Shown here: positions 8,963-19,125 of the stretch, piece by piece
How positions within the stretch are numbered: the first letter of the stretch is position 1
Layout of the letters: every line of letters starts with the position of its first letter
Source: Peribacillus tepidiphilus
GTDB taxonomy: Bacteria; Bacillota; Bacilli; Bacillales; DSM-1321
Direction of reading: 5' to 3'
NCBI RefSeq assembly: GCF_009466385.1
Contig: NZ_WIAQ01000015.1
Coordinates: 62,001-126,000, forward strand
Length of the DNA: 64,000 nt
Translations under genes and position numbers: made by a program
The notes under the pieces: generated by a model
Databases searched by the model: none
Seen by the model: only the letters and a program-made list of their open reading frames with translations
What the model was told of the DNA's origin: nothing

Positions 8963-11137
8963 ATGTATTCGAGCAAAATAGAACATAACCATAATGAATC
9001 TCATAAAAATATTTCCGATTTAAAAAGCGGATATAATCTCTATAAAAGATTATTAGATGACTCAAAGAATGGGTTTATTACTACAGATATGAAGAAAAAT
9101 ATTGTAAATGTGAACAAGGCAGCTGAAACGTTGCTTCAATGTCCAAAAGATCGATTGATTGGGATCAATTTGAAAAGCTTTTTAGAAATGGTCCCAGAAC
9201 AAATATTACAATACCAGGATGAACAATTGTATCTTAATCATCAATTTAAAGATGAATGGCTTCTACTTTTAGAAGACGGTTCAGTCAAACACGTGGAATT
9301 CTTGGCTTTGTTAATGGAAGATCATATAGTTTATAAGATTTTTGATATTACTGTCCAAAAACAGGTGGAAAGAGAAAGAAATATTTCTTCTCATATGTTT
9401 AAGGATGTTTTCCAAAAGGCTGTCGATGGAATTGTTATCTATGATCAAACCGGTGCGATCGTTGATGCAAATCCGGCTTTTATTCATATTGTTAATCTTT
9501 CGAAAGAGGAATTATTAAAAAAATATATTCATGATTTTGTAGATAATAGTTCCATTGAAGAATGGCAGAAGGAATGGATGAATTTGATAGAAACGGGAAC
9601 ATCCGAAGGATCGGTCGTTTTTAATATTGCGGAAAACCAGCTTTTCTTGGACTTTACCACAAGCTCCAATGTATATAATGGGCATTTTATGTCCATTTTT
9701 CGGGATGTTACAGAAAAAAGGCTTATTGAGCAAAAATTAAATAAAAGTGAGGAGCTTTTTTCTGTTTTGTTTGAAAAAGCAATTGACGGGATCGTTATAA
9801 CTGACCAAAAGGGAATGATTCTTAATGTAAACAAGGCGGCTTGTAAAATTTTTGAATCTGATAAGAAAAGCTTAATCGGAAGCAATATTACCCAATATGT
9901 GATGAAAAAAGATCGTAGATTTTATAAAATGAATCTTACCTTTAAAGAAAAAGGGGAGATACGAGACGAGCTATTCTTTCTTATGCCAAATGGTCAGAAA
10001 AAGCTATTAGAGTTTACATCGAAAGCCTTACAAAAGGATCATCTAACTTTAACGATTTATCGGAATGTAAGTGAACGCTGGCAAATGGAAATGAAGCTTA
10101 GAAAAAGCGAAAATAAATTTCGTAAAATTTTTGAAGGCTCAATGGATGGACTTATTTTATGGAAGGACAATTGCATTCATAATATTAATAATGCTGGTGC
10201 GAAGATATTAGAGATCGATAAAGAAAAGATTCTTTCTATGGAATTAAGCCGAATGCTAAAGCTTGTACCGGAAAATAAAAAAGAAATCGATAAGTACATT
10301 TATAAGCTGAAAAATTCACAAAGTTTAAACGCTGTGATCCCTATTATATTTAAAGATGGTAAAACAAAGCATATTGAATTTTCTACTAAAATGAATCTAG
10401 TATCTGGAATGAATCTAACTGTATTTAAGGACGTTACCGAAAAGCTAGAAATGCAGGAACAACTCCGGAAGTCAGACACACTAAATGTGGTGGGTGAGTT
10501 GGCTGCGGGCATTGCTCATGAGATCCGGAATCCAATGACTGCTCTAAAAGGATTTATCCAGTTATTACAAGGTAGTGTAAAGGAAGATTTTTCTACTTAT
10601 TTTAGTGTGATTAATTCAGAACTAAAAAGAATTGAGTCAATTATTACCGAGTTTCTGATTTTAGCAAAGCCTCAAGCCACTCAATTTTTGGAGAAGGATA
10701 TTAATTTAATTGTCCAAGAAACGATCGAGTTGCTGCGCGCACAAGCACTTTTGCAAAATGTAATCATTACACCGATTTATCACAAGCAAATGGTCATCTT
10801 TTGTGAGGCCAATCAGTTGAAGCAAGTGTTTATCAATATTATGAAAAATGCTTTGGAGGCTATGCCAACAGGGGGGAAAATCTGTATTGAGACAGATACC
10901 TGGAAGGATGAGTATGTAAAAATTTCGATTTCGGATGAAGGAATGGGCATCCCCGAGGAAAAAATAAAAAAGCTTGGTGAACCGTTTTACACAACCAAGG
11001 AGAGGGGAACAGGCTTAGGTCTAATGGTAAGCTATAAAATAATAGAAGAACATCATGGCTGGATTGAAGTAGAAAGCTCTTTGGGAGAAGGAACGACCTT
11101 CCATGTGTATTTGCCTTTCAAACCAGATTCTTTATGA
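8963..11137 (+). CDS. kinE: Cytoplasmic multi-PAS sensor histidine kinase, KinE-type sporulation kinase
   Basis: 724 residues, close to the length of B. subtilis KinE, and with no membrane segment. Four PAS domains follow one another (about 25-140, 145-265, 270-385, 395-500), each ending in a DVT- or NVS-type motif. Then comes a HisKA domain with the phosphorylated His in AAGIAHEIRNP, and an HATPase with N-box IMKNALEA and G-boxes DEGMGIPEEKI and GTGLGLMVSYK. No receiver domain, so it is an orphan kinase feeding Spo0F in the phosphorelay. The ogt gene follows as in B. subtilis. The ribosome binding site is weak: GAGGAGG is 19 bases away. A 0A-like TTTGTAGAA at 8920 has one mismatch. Confidence 0.88.
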   Translation: MYSSKIEHNHNESHKNISDLKSGYNLYKRLLDDSKNGFITTDMKKNIVNVNKAAETLLQCPKDRLIGINLKSFLEMVPEQILQYQDEQLYLNHQFKDEWLLLLEDGSVKHVEFLALLMEDHIVYKIFDITVQKQVERERNISSHMFKDVFQKAVDGIVIYDQTGAIVDANPAFIHIVNLSKEELLKKYIHDFVDNSSIEEWQKEWMNLIETGTSEGSVVFNIAENQLFLDFTTSSNVYNGHFMSIFRDVTEKRLIEQKLNKSEELFSVLFEKAIDGIVITDQKGMILNVNKAACKIFESDKKSLIGSNITQYVMKKDRRFYKMNLTFKEKGEIRDELFFLMPNGQKKLLEFTSKALQKDHLTLTIYRNVSERWQMEMKLRKSENKFRKIFEGSMDGLILWKDNCIHNINNAGAKILEIDKEKILSMELSRMLKLVPENKKEIDKYIYKLKNSQSLNAVIPIIFKDGKTKHIEFSTKMNLVSGMNLTVFKDVTEKLEMQEQLRKSDTLNVVGELAAGIAHEIRNPMTALKGFIQLLQGSVKEDFSTYFSVINSELKRIESIITEFLILAKPQATQFLEKDINLIVQETIELLRAQALLQNVIITPIYHKQMVIFCEANQLKQVFINIMKNALEAMPTGGKICIETDTWKDEYVKISISDEGMGIPEEKIKKLGEPFYTTKERGTGLGLMVSYKIIEEHHGWIEVESSLGEGTTFHVYLPFKPDSL

Positions 11138-11168
11138 TAATGATATGGTGAAAAAGGAGGTCAAATTG

Positions 11169-11666
11169 TTGAAAAAAAGCATATATGTTTCAATCTTATG
11201 TCATCCTTTGGCCAATCAGATTTGGCTTGCTGCAGATGAAGAAAAATTGATGGGGATATTTTTTGAAGAAGTGGATCTAGTCCGTTTTTTAAAAGGTTAT
11301 AACCTGATATCAAAAGAAGATCATCATATATTAACAATGGCTAAAAAAGAACTTACAGCTTATTTTAACGGTGAATTAATGGAATTTACGACTCCTCTTC
11401 ATATTACAGGGACGCCTTTTCAATTAAGTGTATGGGAAGCCATGATGGAGATTCCTTACGGAGAAACAAGAACGTATAGCGAAATTGCCGCCCAAATCAA
11501 TCGCCCTCTAGCTGTTAGGGCAGTCGGACAAGCCAGCAGGGCCAATAAGTTCCCTTTCATTATTCCTTGTCATAGAATTATAGGGAAATCAGGCAGTTTA
11601 ACTGGCTACGCTGGAACTAAAACATCAATAAAAAGCAGGCTGCTTCAATTAGAAGGTGCCTTATAA
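11169..11666 (+). CDS. ogt: Methylated-DNA--protein-cysteine methyltransferase
   Basis: 165 residues from TTG 11169, the same length as B. subtilis Ogt. The acceptor site PCHRIIG is present, preceded by the helix-turn-helix segment SEIAAQINRPLAVRAVGQA. The protein transfers alkyl groups from O6-alkylguanine to its own cysteine. The reading frame is open back into kinE, but AAAGGAGG at 11153-11160 points to the TTG codons at 11166 or 11169. It starts 31 bases after the kinE stop and probably shares its transcript. A terminator follows the stop. Confidence 0.93.
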   Translation: MKKSIYVSILCHPLANQIWLAADEEKLMGIFFEEVDLVRFLKGYNLISKEDHHILTMAKKELTAYFNGELMEFTTPLHITGTPFQLSVWEAMMEIPYGETRTYSEIAAQINRPLAVRAVGQASRANKFPFIIPCHRIIGKSGSLTGYAGTKTSIKSRLLQLEGAL

Positions 11667-11673
11667 AACAAAC

Positions 11674-11698
11674 TACCCGCCTAATTCGCGGGTTTTTT
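11674..11698 (+). terminator. Terminator after ogt
   Basis: ACCCGC (11675-11680) pairs with GCGGGT (11688-11693), followed by TTTTT. It starts 9 bases after the ogt stop. Confidence 0.85.
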
Positions 11699-11915
11699 CA
11701 GTATACAGTGCCTAAAATCTAAAAGGGAATACATGTAGGTTATTGTTAGAAAAAAACAGATTAATCATAAACTACGAATAAAAACACTATTTTGAACTTA
11801 TTTATATAAAAAAGATGGATTATTATCCTAGACATTTTATAATAGGTATAAAGAATGATATTTACGAAAAAATATCCAACTTTTAAAATATTGTAATAAG
11901 AAAGGGGGGAGCTCC

Positions 11916-14294
11916 TTGTTTTTATGGTTTATCAAAACATTTAAATTGAAGACTTTTAAAAAACAATTGAGGTTCTGGACTTCATTGTTTTTAATTTGTG
12001 TCATAATCTTTAGTATCATTCCATTGTTTTTTTATGAAAAAAGCTATCGTGAAAATCAGGCTGAACAAGATCTTAACCAAATTATGCAATTGCAGAAAAA
12101 GGCTATTGATTCTTGGATTGAGGAACAATCCATAAAGCTTCGTATAATGGCTGACACAATGGACATCGAAGGAAAAAGCAATCAAGAAATTCAAGGAGCT
12201 CTTGAAAGGTTTTCCGCTTATACCCCGGATTTTTATTCCCTTGCCTATGCAGACGAGGAAGGAATTATTCGAGCGGATACGAATGGTCTAATGGGTCTTA
12301 ACATTTCGAATCGTCCATATTTTTATTCTGCTTCTAGAGAATTGGATGACGTTATGGAAATTTTCAATGCTCATGATCATAAGAAGTCGATCGTAGTGTT
12401 CTCATCGCCACTCAAAAAAGGGGGACTTCTATTAGGCGCTGTCGAAATGACGATTCTTGATGAAACCATAAATGATTTTCATTTATCCCATGGAATGAAA
12501 ACATATATCGTAAATATGGATGGATATTTGCTGACGAATGTTTCTACTCGAATAGGGAAAGGCAGCTTTATAGGAGATCAACTAAAAGAAAAAATATCTG
12601 AAAATTCTAATTCGTCTAAAGGTTTAATAGAAGACAATGAAAAAAATGCTTACATAACCTACAAAACTCTCGAAAAGGTACCTTGGATGATCATTGGTGA
12701 AATTGATAAAGGTAAGATTTTGGCTCCATTTTATCATTCTGCAGGGATTATTATTATTTCGTCATTGGTTGTTCTCGCTTTCGGATTTTTTGCAACGTTC
12801 CGATTGGCGACAAATTTTGAACGTCCTATTAAAAAATTGTTGCATGCAGCAAAGGTATTAAAAAACGAGATGCAACTAATCCGTATTTCCAATGAAGAAG
12901 TCGCTTCAAGTTCAAGTGAAATAGAAGAGCTTTGCGATGTATTTAATGAAATGTCCGAAAAGGTCTACGATACTGTAAAACTTCTAGAAAAAAATGAAGA
13001 AAGATTTTTAGATGTTGTCAATTCTCTACAAGAGATCATTTTCGTTACGGATATGGATGGGAAGTGGGAGTTTCTAAATCAAGCTTGGGAGGATCTAACC
13101 GGCTATAAGGTGAAAGAGACTATTGGAAAGCCTTATTTTAATTATATTTACAAAGAAGATTTGACAACCAATAAATTAGTTTTATCCCAACTACTTAAGG
13201 GTGAAAATGAAACGATCCGCTACAAAATGCGGTATTTAACTTCTGCTAAAGAGAAACGTTGGGTAGAGGTATTTGTAAAATTAATACGAAATGAAGAAGG
13301 AAAACCGATTGGTACGAGAGGAAAGCTAATTGATATCACAGATACGCTAAAATCTCAAAGAAGATTGGAAGAAACTACAAGCAGACTTACAGCATTAATC
13401 GAAAACCTGCAATCTGCTCTCCTAGCTAAAGACGAAGCTGGGCTGGTAACACATGTAAATATTCAATTCTGTGAAATGTTCCATATTAATAAGAAGCCGG
13501 AGGAATTAGTGGGGGAAAGGTTTTCGATCGTTCTTAGTAAATATGTGATGCCATTCATTTCTAGAATGCAAAATTTTAAAGCTCTTTCATCTCCATTAAA
13601 AGAAGTAATAGAGTATGAGTTAAAGCTTATAGATGACCGATATATCGATATCACTAATGTTCCAATCAAAGGTAAAACAGGTTTTCATGGAAGATTATTT
13701 TTGTGTAAGGATATTACAGTAAAAAGAAATGCTCAGCTTCAACTGGAGGAAGCGAATCGGAAGTTAAAGGAAATTTCTATTAAGGATAGCTTAACATCTA
13801 TTCCAAATCGCCGTTACTTCAATGAAATGCTAGAAAAGGAATGGAAAAGAGCGATTAGGGTTGGGCAGGAATTATCGCTTTTAATGGTCGATATCGATTT
13901 TTTCAAACAATACAATGATTTCTATGGACATGTAAAGGGTGATCAATGTTTGAAAAAAGTAGCGGAAATACTTACGTTAACCGTTAAGCGACCTGGCGAT
14001 ATAGTGGCAAGGTTTGGGGGAGAGGAATTTATTATTTTACTGCCTGAAACGAATCAAAAAGGTGCAAAAAAAGTGGCTTCAGAGTTAAGGAAAGCCATTA
14101 TGGACTTAAAGATTGAACATGAATCTTCTCCTATATCACAGTATGTGACAGTCAGTATTGGGGCTGCCACCAAATGGCCTACTGTACATTCTGATCCCTC
14201 TGAGCTTATAGAAGAAGCTGACAAGGCACTCTACTATGCAAAGGATAACGGAAGAGATCAGATAGGTATTAGAGGATGCTCAAGTTACGAATAA
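11916..14294 (+). CDS. Membrane-bound diguanylate cyclase with extracellular Cache, HAMP, PAS and GGDEF domains
   Basis: 792 residues. One membrane helix at about 22-42, an extracellular double-Cache region to about 270 (EGIIRADTNGLMGLNISNRP is typical), a second helix at about 275-297, a HAMP segment, two PAS domains (about 365-480 and 490-610), and a C-terminal GGDEF domain. The active site RFGGEEF is intact, and an RPGD five residues upstream is a standard inhibitory I-site, so the protein should make cyclic-di-GMP with product feedback. TTG 11916 is chosen because AAAGGGGGGA lies 5 bases upstream and no ATG occurs before the first helix. Monocistronic; a bidirectional terminator follows. 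Confidence 0.88.
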   Translation: MFLWFIKTFKLKTFKKQLRFWTSLFLICVIIFSIIPLFFYEKSYRENQAEQDLNQIMQLQKKAIDSWIEEQSIKLRIMADTMDIEGKSNQEIQGALERFSAYTPDFYSLAYADEEGIIRADTNGLMGLNISNRPYFYSASRELDDVMEIFNAHDHKKSIVVFSSPLKKGGLLLGAVEMTILDETINDFHLSHGMKTYIVNMDGYLLTNVSTRIGKGSFIGDQLKEKISENSNSSKGLIEDNEKNAYITYKTLEKVPWMIIGEIDKGKILAPFYHSAGIIIISSLVVLAFGFFATFRLATNFERPIKKLLHAAKVLKNEMQLIRISNEEVASSSSEIEELCDVFNEMSEKVYDTVKLLEKNEERFLDVVNSLQEIIFVTDMDGKWEFLNQAWEDLTGYKVKETIGKPYFNYIYKEDLTTNKLVLSQLLKGENETIRYKMRYLTSAKEKRWVEVFVKLIRNEEGKPIGTRGKLIDITDTLKSQRRLEETTSRLTALIENLQSALLAKDEAGLVTHVNIQFCEMFHINKKPEELVGERFSIVLSKYVMPFISRMQNFKALSSPLKEVIEYELKLIDDRYIDITNVPIKGKTGFHGRLFLCKDITVKRNAQLQLEEANRKLKEISIKDSLTSIPNRRYFNEMLEKEWKRAIRVGQELSLLMVDIDFFKQYNDFYGHVKGDQCLKKVAEILTLTVKRPGDIVARFGGEEFIILLPETNQKGAKKVASELRKAIMDLKIEHESSPISQYVTVSIGAATKWPTVHSDPSELIEEADKALYYAKDNGRDQIGIRGCSSYE

Positions 14295-14336
14295 ACAACG
14301 TTTTCAATCATTCTGATTGTTCTTGGAATAACTTTT

Positions 14337-14368
14337 TTAGGGCTTCCCTCGTCGGGGAAGCCCTTTTC
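14337..14368. terminator. Bidirectional terminator between the diguanylate cyclase gene and mtnA
   Basis: AGGGCTTCCC pairs with GGGAAGCCCT around a short loop, with TTTT on the right and AAAAAA (read on the other strand) on the left. It separates convergent genes. Confidence 0.85.
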
Positions 14369-14387
14369 TAATCTTTTTCCAATATCT

Positions 14388-15434
14388 TTACTTGAGGTAT
14401 TTTGGAATATGTTCGGAATAATCCGGATGTATAATTCCGTTTTCCGTAATGAATGCCGTAATGAGCTCTGATGGAGTTACATCAAATGCCGGATTATAAA
14501 CTTTTGTTCCTTCAGGTGCAATCCGTTGACCGTTCAGATGTGTAACTTCTTCAGGGCTGCGTTCTTCAATTGGTATTTCATTTCCATTTTGCATTGTTAC
14601 ATCAAAGGTGCTGGTTGGGGCGCATACATAAAAAGGAATGTCGAAATGCTTCGCTAAAATAGCTAAACCAAGAGTACCAATTTTATTAGCAGTATCACCG
14701 TTGGCAACTATGCGATCGGCACCTACGATTATAGCTGAAATGTTTTTTTCCTTGAGGGTTTGGGCTGCCATGTTATCCGTAATGATCGTAACATCCGTAC
14801 CGCATTGCTGTAGTTCCCAAGCTGTTAAGCGAGCTCCTTGCAGGACAGGTCTTGTTTCACATGCGAAGGCTTTTAACACCATACCTTTTTCACTGGCAAG
14901 GTGAAAGGGGGCAAGAGCGGTACCGTATCTGGCTGTAGCTATGCCTCCAGCGTTGCATATTGTCATTAAAGTATCTCCGTTTTTAACAAGACTTAAAGCA
15001 TACTCACCGATTTGACGGCAAACCTCTTCATCTTCCGTTTGAATCTTAATGGCTTCATGGATTAAGTTTGTTTTTGCTTCATTAACGGAAATCGCGTCTT
15101 TTAATGCTTTTTCCATCCGGTCAAGTGCCCAAAAGAGATTAACTGCAGTAGGTCGGGAGCCACGCAAATAGTGGGACTTGGCTTTTACCTTTAATTTAAA
15201 TTCCTCCAATGATTCCCCATCAAGCTGCTGGGCGCTTAGAGCAAGCCCGTAAGCTGCTGCAATTCCGATGGCAGGAGCTCCGCGTACAGCAAGTGAGACA
15301 ATGCTCTCGTACACCTCTTCGATTGAGTATAAGTCAATAAAATTTGTACTGTGAGGCAGCTTTCTCTGATCTAATATCGTAATATGGGATTCTTTCCATT
15401 CAATGGAACGAGGGAGAGTTGATTTTGAAACCAA
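14388..15434 (-). CDS. mtnA: S-methyl-5-thioribose-1-phosphate isomerase
   Basis: 348 residues from TTG. Converts methylthioribose-1-phosphate to methylthioribulose-1-phosphate in methionine salvage. The eIF2B-like fold signatures are clear: [17 protein letters not shown] near 55-72, [17 protein letters not shown] near 155, and [19 protein letters not shown] near 240 with the catalytic Cys (NAG preceded by Cys) and Asp. The frame also offers a GTG at 15443, but that codon overlaps AAAGGAG; TTG 15434 sits 8 bases after it and is preferred. Downstream partner of mtnK with only about 13 bases between them, transcribed from the S-box promoter at 16.9 kb. Confidence 0.94.
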   Translation of the reverse strand: MVSKSTLPRSIEWKESHITILDQRKLPHSTNFIDLYSIEEVYESIVSLAVRGAPAIGIAAAYGLALSAQQLDGESLEEFKLKVKAKSHYLRGSRPTAVNLFWALDRMEKALKDAISVNEAKTNLIHEAIKIQTEDEEVCRQIGEYALSLVKNGDTLMTICNAGGIATARYGTALAPFHLASEKGMVLKAFACETRPVLQGARLTAWELQQCGTDVTIITDNMAAQTLKEKNISAIIVGADRIVANGDTANKIGTLGLAILAKHFDIPFYVCAPTSTFDVTMQNGNEIPIEERSPEEVTHLNGQRIAPEGTKVYNPAFDVTPSELITAFITENGIIHPDYSEHIPKYLK

Positions 15435-15447
15435 ATGAAACACTCCT

Positions 15448-16650
15448 TTATCTTGTTGCTTGATCTAATAAGTGATTGAGAGATTTCAGTACAGATTGCT
15501 GGTCGCCATGCTCCTCACGATTTTTTATAAGCATTTTCCCCACGGATAAAGTCATTTTTTTGCATTGAATTCTCTTGGATTCATCTTGAATTCCGTCAAG
15601 GTCCTTCACATGGGCAAGACCAATGGTTCGTCTGATGAGTTCACATCCAGCGAACCCAAGTGTATCCTGAAAAATTTTATTTAAAACGGATTGGAGATAT
15701 CCGTGAGTATGCCGATAAGGATCCGTGTCGGAACAATTCCATAGTTCAGTAAAATGTATTTCGAAGGTCTCCCAGAACTCTTTCAAACTCGTTAAAATCT
15801 CAGCTCGTTTTTCCCCATTTCTAGTTATAGCTTGAAAAATAAGGTTTCCGAAATATTGGCCAGTATCAAATCCCATCGGTCCGTAAAAAGCAAATTCTGG
15901 ATCGATGATTTTAGTTTCCAACGAACCTGCAAAAATGCTACCAGTATGTAAATCTCCATGAAGAAGAGCTTCCTGTTCGGTAAGAAAGGCTTTCTTCAAT
16001 TTTGCAACTTCGAGTTTTAACTCATCGTCTTCCCACAGCTGTTGAACATCCTCAGATAACCGTTCCTCAAAATCATTCGTTTCACGATCGAAGAAAGGAT
16101 CGGTAAAAACTAAATCCTCCGTAATTTTACATAGTTCTGGATTCACAAATTGTTTTGCTAGCTCTTTTTTCTTAGTCGGGTGTAAATAAAAATCGGATGT
16201 GAAGAAAAGAGTTTTCGCTAAGTATTCTCCAATATGTTTGGACAGAAGCGGGTAGCTTTCCCCTTTAATAAGCCCTGTTCTTGCGATCGTCAGATGGGAC
16301 AAGTCTTCCATCACAGTAACAGCAAGCTGTTCATCAGAGTAATAGACTTCCGGAACAAGCTTTGGATTGTAGCTCTTGAATATTTTTAATGCATTCGCTT
16401 CAATAGTTGCCCTTTTTACTGTAAGAGGCCAGCTCTCGCCGACAACCTTTGCGTATGGCAATGCTTGTTTTACGATGATGCGTTTATTTGTTGAGGGATT
16501 TGTAATTTGAAAAACATAATTCAAGTTTCCGTCGCCAATCTCCCTAACGTTCAATTCCTCGTTTTGATCGAAAAGTCCTAGCTTACGGACAAGTTCCTTT
16601 GCTGTCTGTTCAGTTAAAGTTTGATAAGCTGATTGAGTAATTACTGCCAT
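15448..16650 (-). CDS. mtnK: 5-methylthioribose kinase
   Basis: 400 residues from ATG 16650. Phosphorylates methylthioribose, the entry step of the salvage pathway. Recognised by [12 protein letters not shown] (nucleotide loop), [17 protein letters not shown], catalytic [12 protein letters not shown] and metal-binding [15 protein letters not shown], all typical of MtnK within the aminoglycoside-kinase fold. An upstream in-frame ATG at 16671 is possible, but GGGGGGAAGG lies between the two and fits ATG 16650, which also matches the known protein start. First gene of mtnKA, directly behind a SAM-I riboswitch. Confidence 0.94.
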   Translation of the reverse strand: MAVITQSAYQTLTEQTAKELVRKLGLFDQNEELNVREIGDGNLNYVFQITNPSTNKRIIVKQALPYAKVVGESWPLTVKRATIEANALKIFKSYNPKLVPEVYYSDEQLAVTVMEDLSHLTIARTGLIKGESYPLLSKHIGEYLAKTLFFTSDFYLHPTKKKELAKQFVNPELCKITEDLVFTDPFFDRETNDFEERLSEDVQQLWEDDELKLEVAKLKKAFLTEQEALLHGDLHTGSIFAGSLETKIIDPEFAFYGPMGFDTGQYFGNLIFQAITRNGEKRAEILTSLKEFWETFEIHFTELWNCSDTDPYRHTHGYLQSVLNKIFQDTLGFAGCELIRRTIGLAHVKDLDGIQDESKRIQCKKMTLSVGKMLIKNREEHGDQQSVLKSLNHLLDQATR

Positions 16651-16698
16651 ATTCCTTCCCCCCATGCTCATTTACTAACTAGAGTCCAAATTGGCATC

Positions 16699-16899
16699 AA
16701 AAAAGCCTCTTTCATAAGAAAGAGGCTTGAAGGATCGACTTCGCACCTCTTATCTTCCGGAATATTTCCGGTGGAATTAGCACCGTGCCTTAAGGATTTT
16801 TCATCCGGCGCAAAATTTAGCGCCCCATTTCACAATGGTATTACGGTCGGTTGCTGGGCTTCATCGGGCCATTTTCCCTCTGCCTGCTCTTGATAAGAG
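16699..16899 (-). ncRNA. SAM-I (S-box) riboswitch controlling mtnKA
   Basis: Read on the minus strand, the element opens with CTCTTATCAAGAGCAGG, followed by GATGAAGCCCAGCAACC and, further on, AAGGCACGGTGCTAAT, the conserved core of S-box leaders. It ends in a terminator hairpin (AAGCCTCTTTC with GAAAGAGGCTT, 16703-16728) followed by T residues. High SAM favours termination before mtnK. A promoter fits just upstream on the same strand: TTGACA (complement of 16957-16962), 18 bases, TATGAT (complement of 16933-16938). Confidence 0.95.
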
Positions 16900-16982
16900 T
16901 TTGATTCATTCAGTTTTATTTACTTGATGAGAATCATAACAACTTTAAAAAGTTTTTGTCAATATTTTTTTGAAAATTTTCA

Positions 16983-17771
16983 TTACAAATAGAATTCTGG
17001 TCTACGATCCTGAAAAATAGGGATTTGTTTTCTAATTTCAGGTGTTTTGTCAAAAGAAAGATCAGCGTAAAGGATGCTCTCATCTTCGCTGCTTTCTGCT
17101 AGTATATCCCCCCATGGATTAATGACCATAGAATGTCCAGCAAACGTGTTATGAGGATCACTGCCGGACCGGTTACATGCAACGACGAAAGCTTGATTTT
17201 CTATCGCTCTGCTAATGAGTAATGCTCGCCAATGGGCAAGACGTGGAAGTGGCCATTCAGCTACTACAAATAGAACTTCTGCACCCTTGGCGGTATGTGT
17301 TCTGATCCATTCAGGAAAGCGAATGTCATAGCAGATAAACCCTGCACAAGGAACCTGATCAAGTTGGAACAAGCCATCAGACTGGCCTGGCCTTAAAAAT
17401 TTATGCTCATCCATCAGCTTGAAGAGATGGAGCTTGTCATACTGTTTTAGGAGATTTCCTCCCTTATCGATCACAAGAAGTGTGTTATACACTCCGTCTT
17501 TCTTTTGATTAGCAACGGATCCACCAATCAGATGGATTCTATGCTTTATTGCTTCTTTTCTCAAAAAATCAATGGATCTTTTTGCATTGGAATCTCCTAT
17601 TTCTTCTAATCTCGTTAAATCGTATCCTGTTGTCCACAGTTCAGGTAATACTATAATCTCTGCACCTGAAGAAGCGGCTTCAGCGATTTTATCACTGGCT
17701 CTTAAAAAATTTTTTTCCGGATTACCAAATTCAATATCTAGTTGGATACATGCCACTTTCCATGGTTTCAA
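16983..17771 (-). CDS. mtnU: Carbon-nitrogen hydrolase, omega-amidase of methionine salvage (MtnU)
   Basis: 262 residues, a single nitrilase domain. The catalytic triad is visible: Glu in LPELWTTGYD, Lys in YDKLHLFKLM and Cys in GFICYDIRFPEW. Members in this position hydrolyse 2-oxoglutaramate formed when glutamine donates its amino group in the last transamination, pulling that step forward. TTG 17771 has GAGGTGAAG at a good distance. Divergent from mtnE, with about 95 bases between the starts, and located between the two riboswitch-controlled operons as in B. subtilis. No riboswitch of its own is seen. Confidence 0.88.
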   Translation of the reverse strand: MKPWKVACIQLDIEFGNPEKNFLRASDKIAEAASSGAEIIVLPELWTTGYDLTRLEEIGDSNAKRSIDFLRKEAIKHRIHLIGGSVANQKKDGVYNTLLVIDKGGNLLKQYDKLHLFKLMDEHKFLRPGQSDGLFQLDQVPCAGFICYDIRFPEWIRTHTAKGAEVLFVVAEWPLPRLAHWRALLISRAIENQAFVVACNRSGSDPHNTFAGHSMVINPWGDILAESSEDESILYADLSFDKTPEIRKQIPIFQDRRPEFYL

Positions 17772-17867
17772 ATTACTTCACCTCAAAAAAATAATCTTTA
17801 CAAGTTGTCTATAACAATATAATATTTGTGACTAGATTTTCAAGAAATTTCAGAGTAGGTGAAAAGA

Positions 17868-19040
17868 ATGGTCGATTTTGAACAATCGAAGTTATTGCAA
17901 AAACTACCGAAGCAATTCTTTGCCAATCTAGTCCAAAAGGTTGCAGCCATTACAGCACAGGGCCATGATGTAATCAACTTGGGACAAGGCAATCCGGATC
18001 AACCAACGCCGGAGCATATTGTGAAAAGACTTCAAGAAGCTAGTGAAAATCCCATTAACCATAAATATTCTCCGTTCAGGGGCTATTCTTATTTGAAGAA
18101 GGCGGCAGCAGAGTTTTATAAACGAGAGTATGGAGTTGAGTTAGACCCTGAAAAGGAAGTAGCTGTCTTGTTTGGAGGCAAAGCAGGGTTAGTTGAAATT
18201 CCCCAATGTCTATTGAATCCTGGGGATATTGCATTGGTGCCGGATCCTGGTTATCCCGATTATTGGTCTGGAATGGCTCTCGCACAAGCAAAAATGGAGT
18301 TTATGCCTTTATTGGAAGAAAATGAATTTTTACCAGATTATAAATCTATTTCCCCTGAAATTTTAGAATCAGCGAAGCTCTTATTTTTGAATTATCCTAA
18401 TAATCCTACAGGTGCCATAGCGACAGAGGATTTCTTTAGGGAAACAGTTGATCTAGCTAAAAAGCATCGCTTTTGCGTAGTCCATGATTTTGCATACGGT
18501 GCCATCGGATTTGACGGGAATAAGCCTCTTAGCTTCCTGCAAATAGAGGGAGCTAAGGATATTGGTATAGAAGTTTATACACTTTCTAAAACGTATAACA
18601 TGGCTGGTTGGCGGGTAGGATTTGCAGTGGGAAACGAGAGCGTCATTTCAGCTATTGAGCTTTTGCAGGATCATCTTTATGTTAGTTTATTTCCTGCTAT
18701 CCAGGAAGCTGCAGAAGAAGCATTGCTTGGTTCTCAGGAATGTGTTCATAATCTTGTGAAAAAGTATGAATCAAGAAGAGAAGTACTCATTAATGGGTTA
18801 AGAAAAATCGGCTGGGAAGTGGAATTTCCAAAAGGGTCTTTCTTTGCCTGGCTAAAGGTCCCTAAGGGATTCACTTCTGAGGAGTTTTCCAATTACTTGC
18901 TTGAACACGCTCATGTCGCTGTAGCTCCGGGAATTGGCTTTGGAAAATATGGTGAAGGCTACGTTCGGGCAGGATTGCTGACGGATGAAGACAAGATGCT
19001 TGAAGCTGTCAGAAGAATACAAGCATTGGGGATTTTCTAA
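17868..19040 (+). CDS. mtnE: Methionine salvage aminotransferase (class I/II, PLP-dependent)
   Basis: 390 residues from ATG 17868. Transaminates 2-oxo-4-methylthiobutanoate to methionine. Fold-type I signatures: LGQGNPDQPTPEHIV, NYPNNPTGA, and the PLP-binding Lys in YTLSKTYNMAGWRVGF. ATG 17868 is favoured over GTG 17859 because the GTG is part of the AGGTG ribosome binding site. Close to mtnW but separated by a second S-box with its own promoter and terminator. Confidence 0.92.
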   Translation: MVDFEQSKLLQKLPKQFFANLVQKVAAITAQGHDVINLGQGNPDQPTPEHIVKRLQEASENPINHKYSPFRGYSYLKKAAAEFYKREYGVELDPEKEVAVLFGGKAGLVEIPQCLLNPGDIALVPDPGYPDYWSGMALAQAKMEFMPLLEENEFLPDYKSISPEILESAKLLFLNYPNNPTGAIATEDFFRETVDLAKKHRFCVVHDFAYGAIGFDGNKPLSFLQIEGAKDIGIEVYTLSKTYNMAGWRVGFAVGNESVISAIELLQDHLYVSLFPAIQEAAEEALLGSQECVHNLVKKYESRREVLINGLRKIGWEVEFPKGSFFAWLKVPKGFTSEEFSNYLLEHAHVAVAPGIGFGKYGEGYVRAGLLTDEDKMLEAVRRIQALGIF

Positions 19041-19047
19041 AAAAATA

Positions 19048-19076
19048 TTGACAGTATAAATGAATAGTGTCATAAT
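19048..19076 (+). promoter_or_regulatory. Sigma-A promoter of the mtnWXBD transcript
   Basis: TTGACA (19048-19053), 17 bases, CATAAT (19071-19076). It lies about 50 bases before the S-box aptamer and only 8 bases beyond the mtnE stop codon. Confidence 0.8.
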
Positions 19077-19125
19077 CCAAATAAATTTGAAATTTTTCTT
19101 AAATTCAAAATCATATCGTTTTGTT

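Noticed and set aside
11103-11168. N-terminal extension of ogt overlapping kinE
   Set aside because: The strong AAAGGAGG at 11153 lies inside the extension, and the shorter form has exactly the family length.
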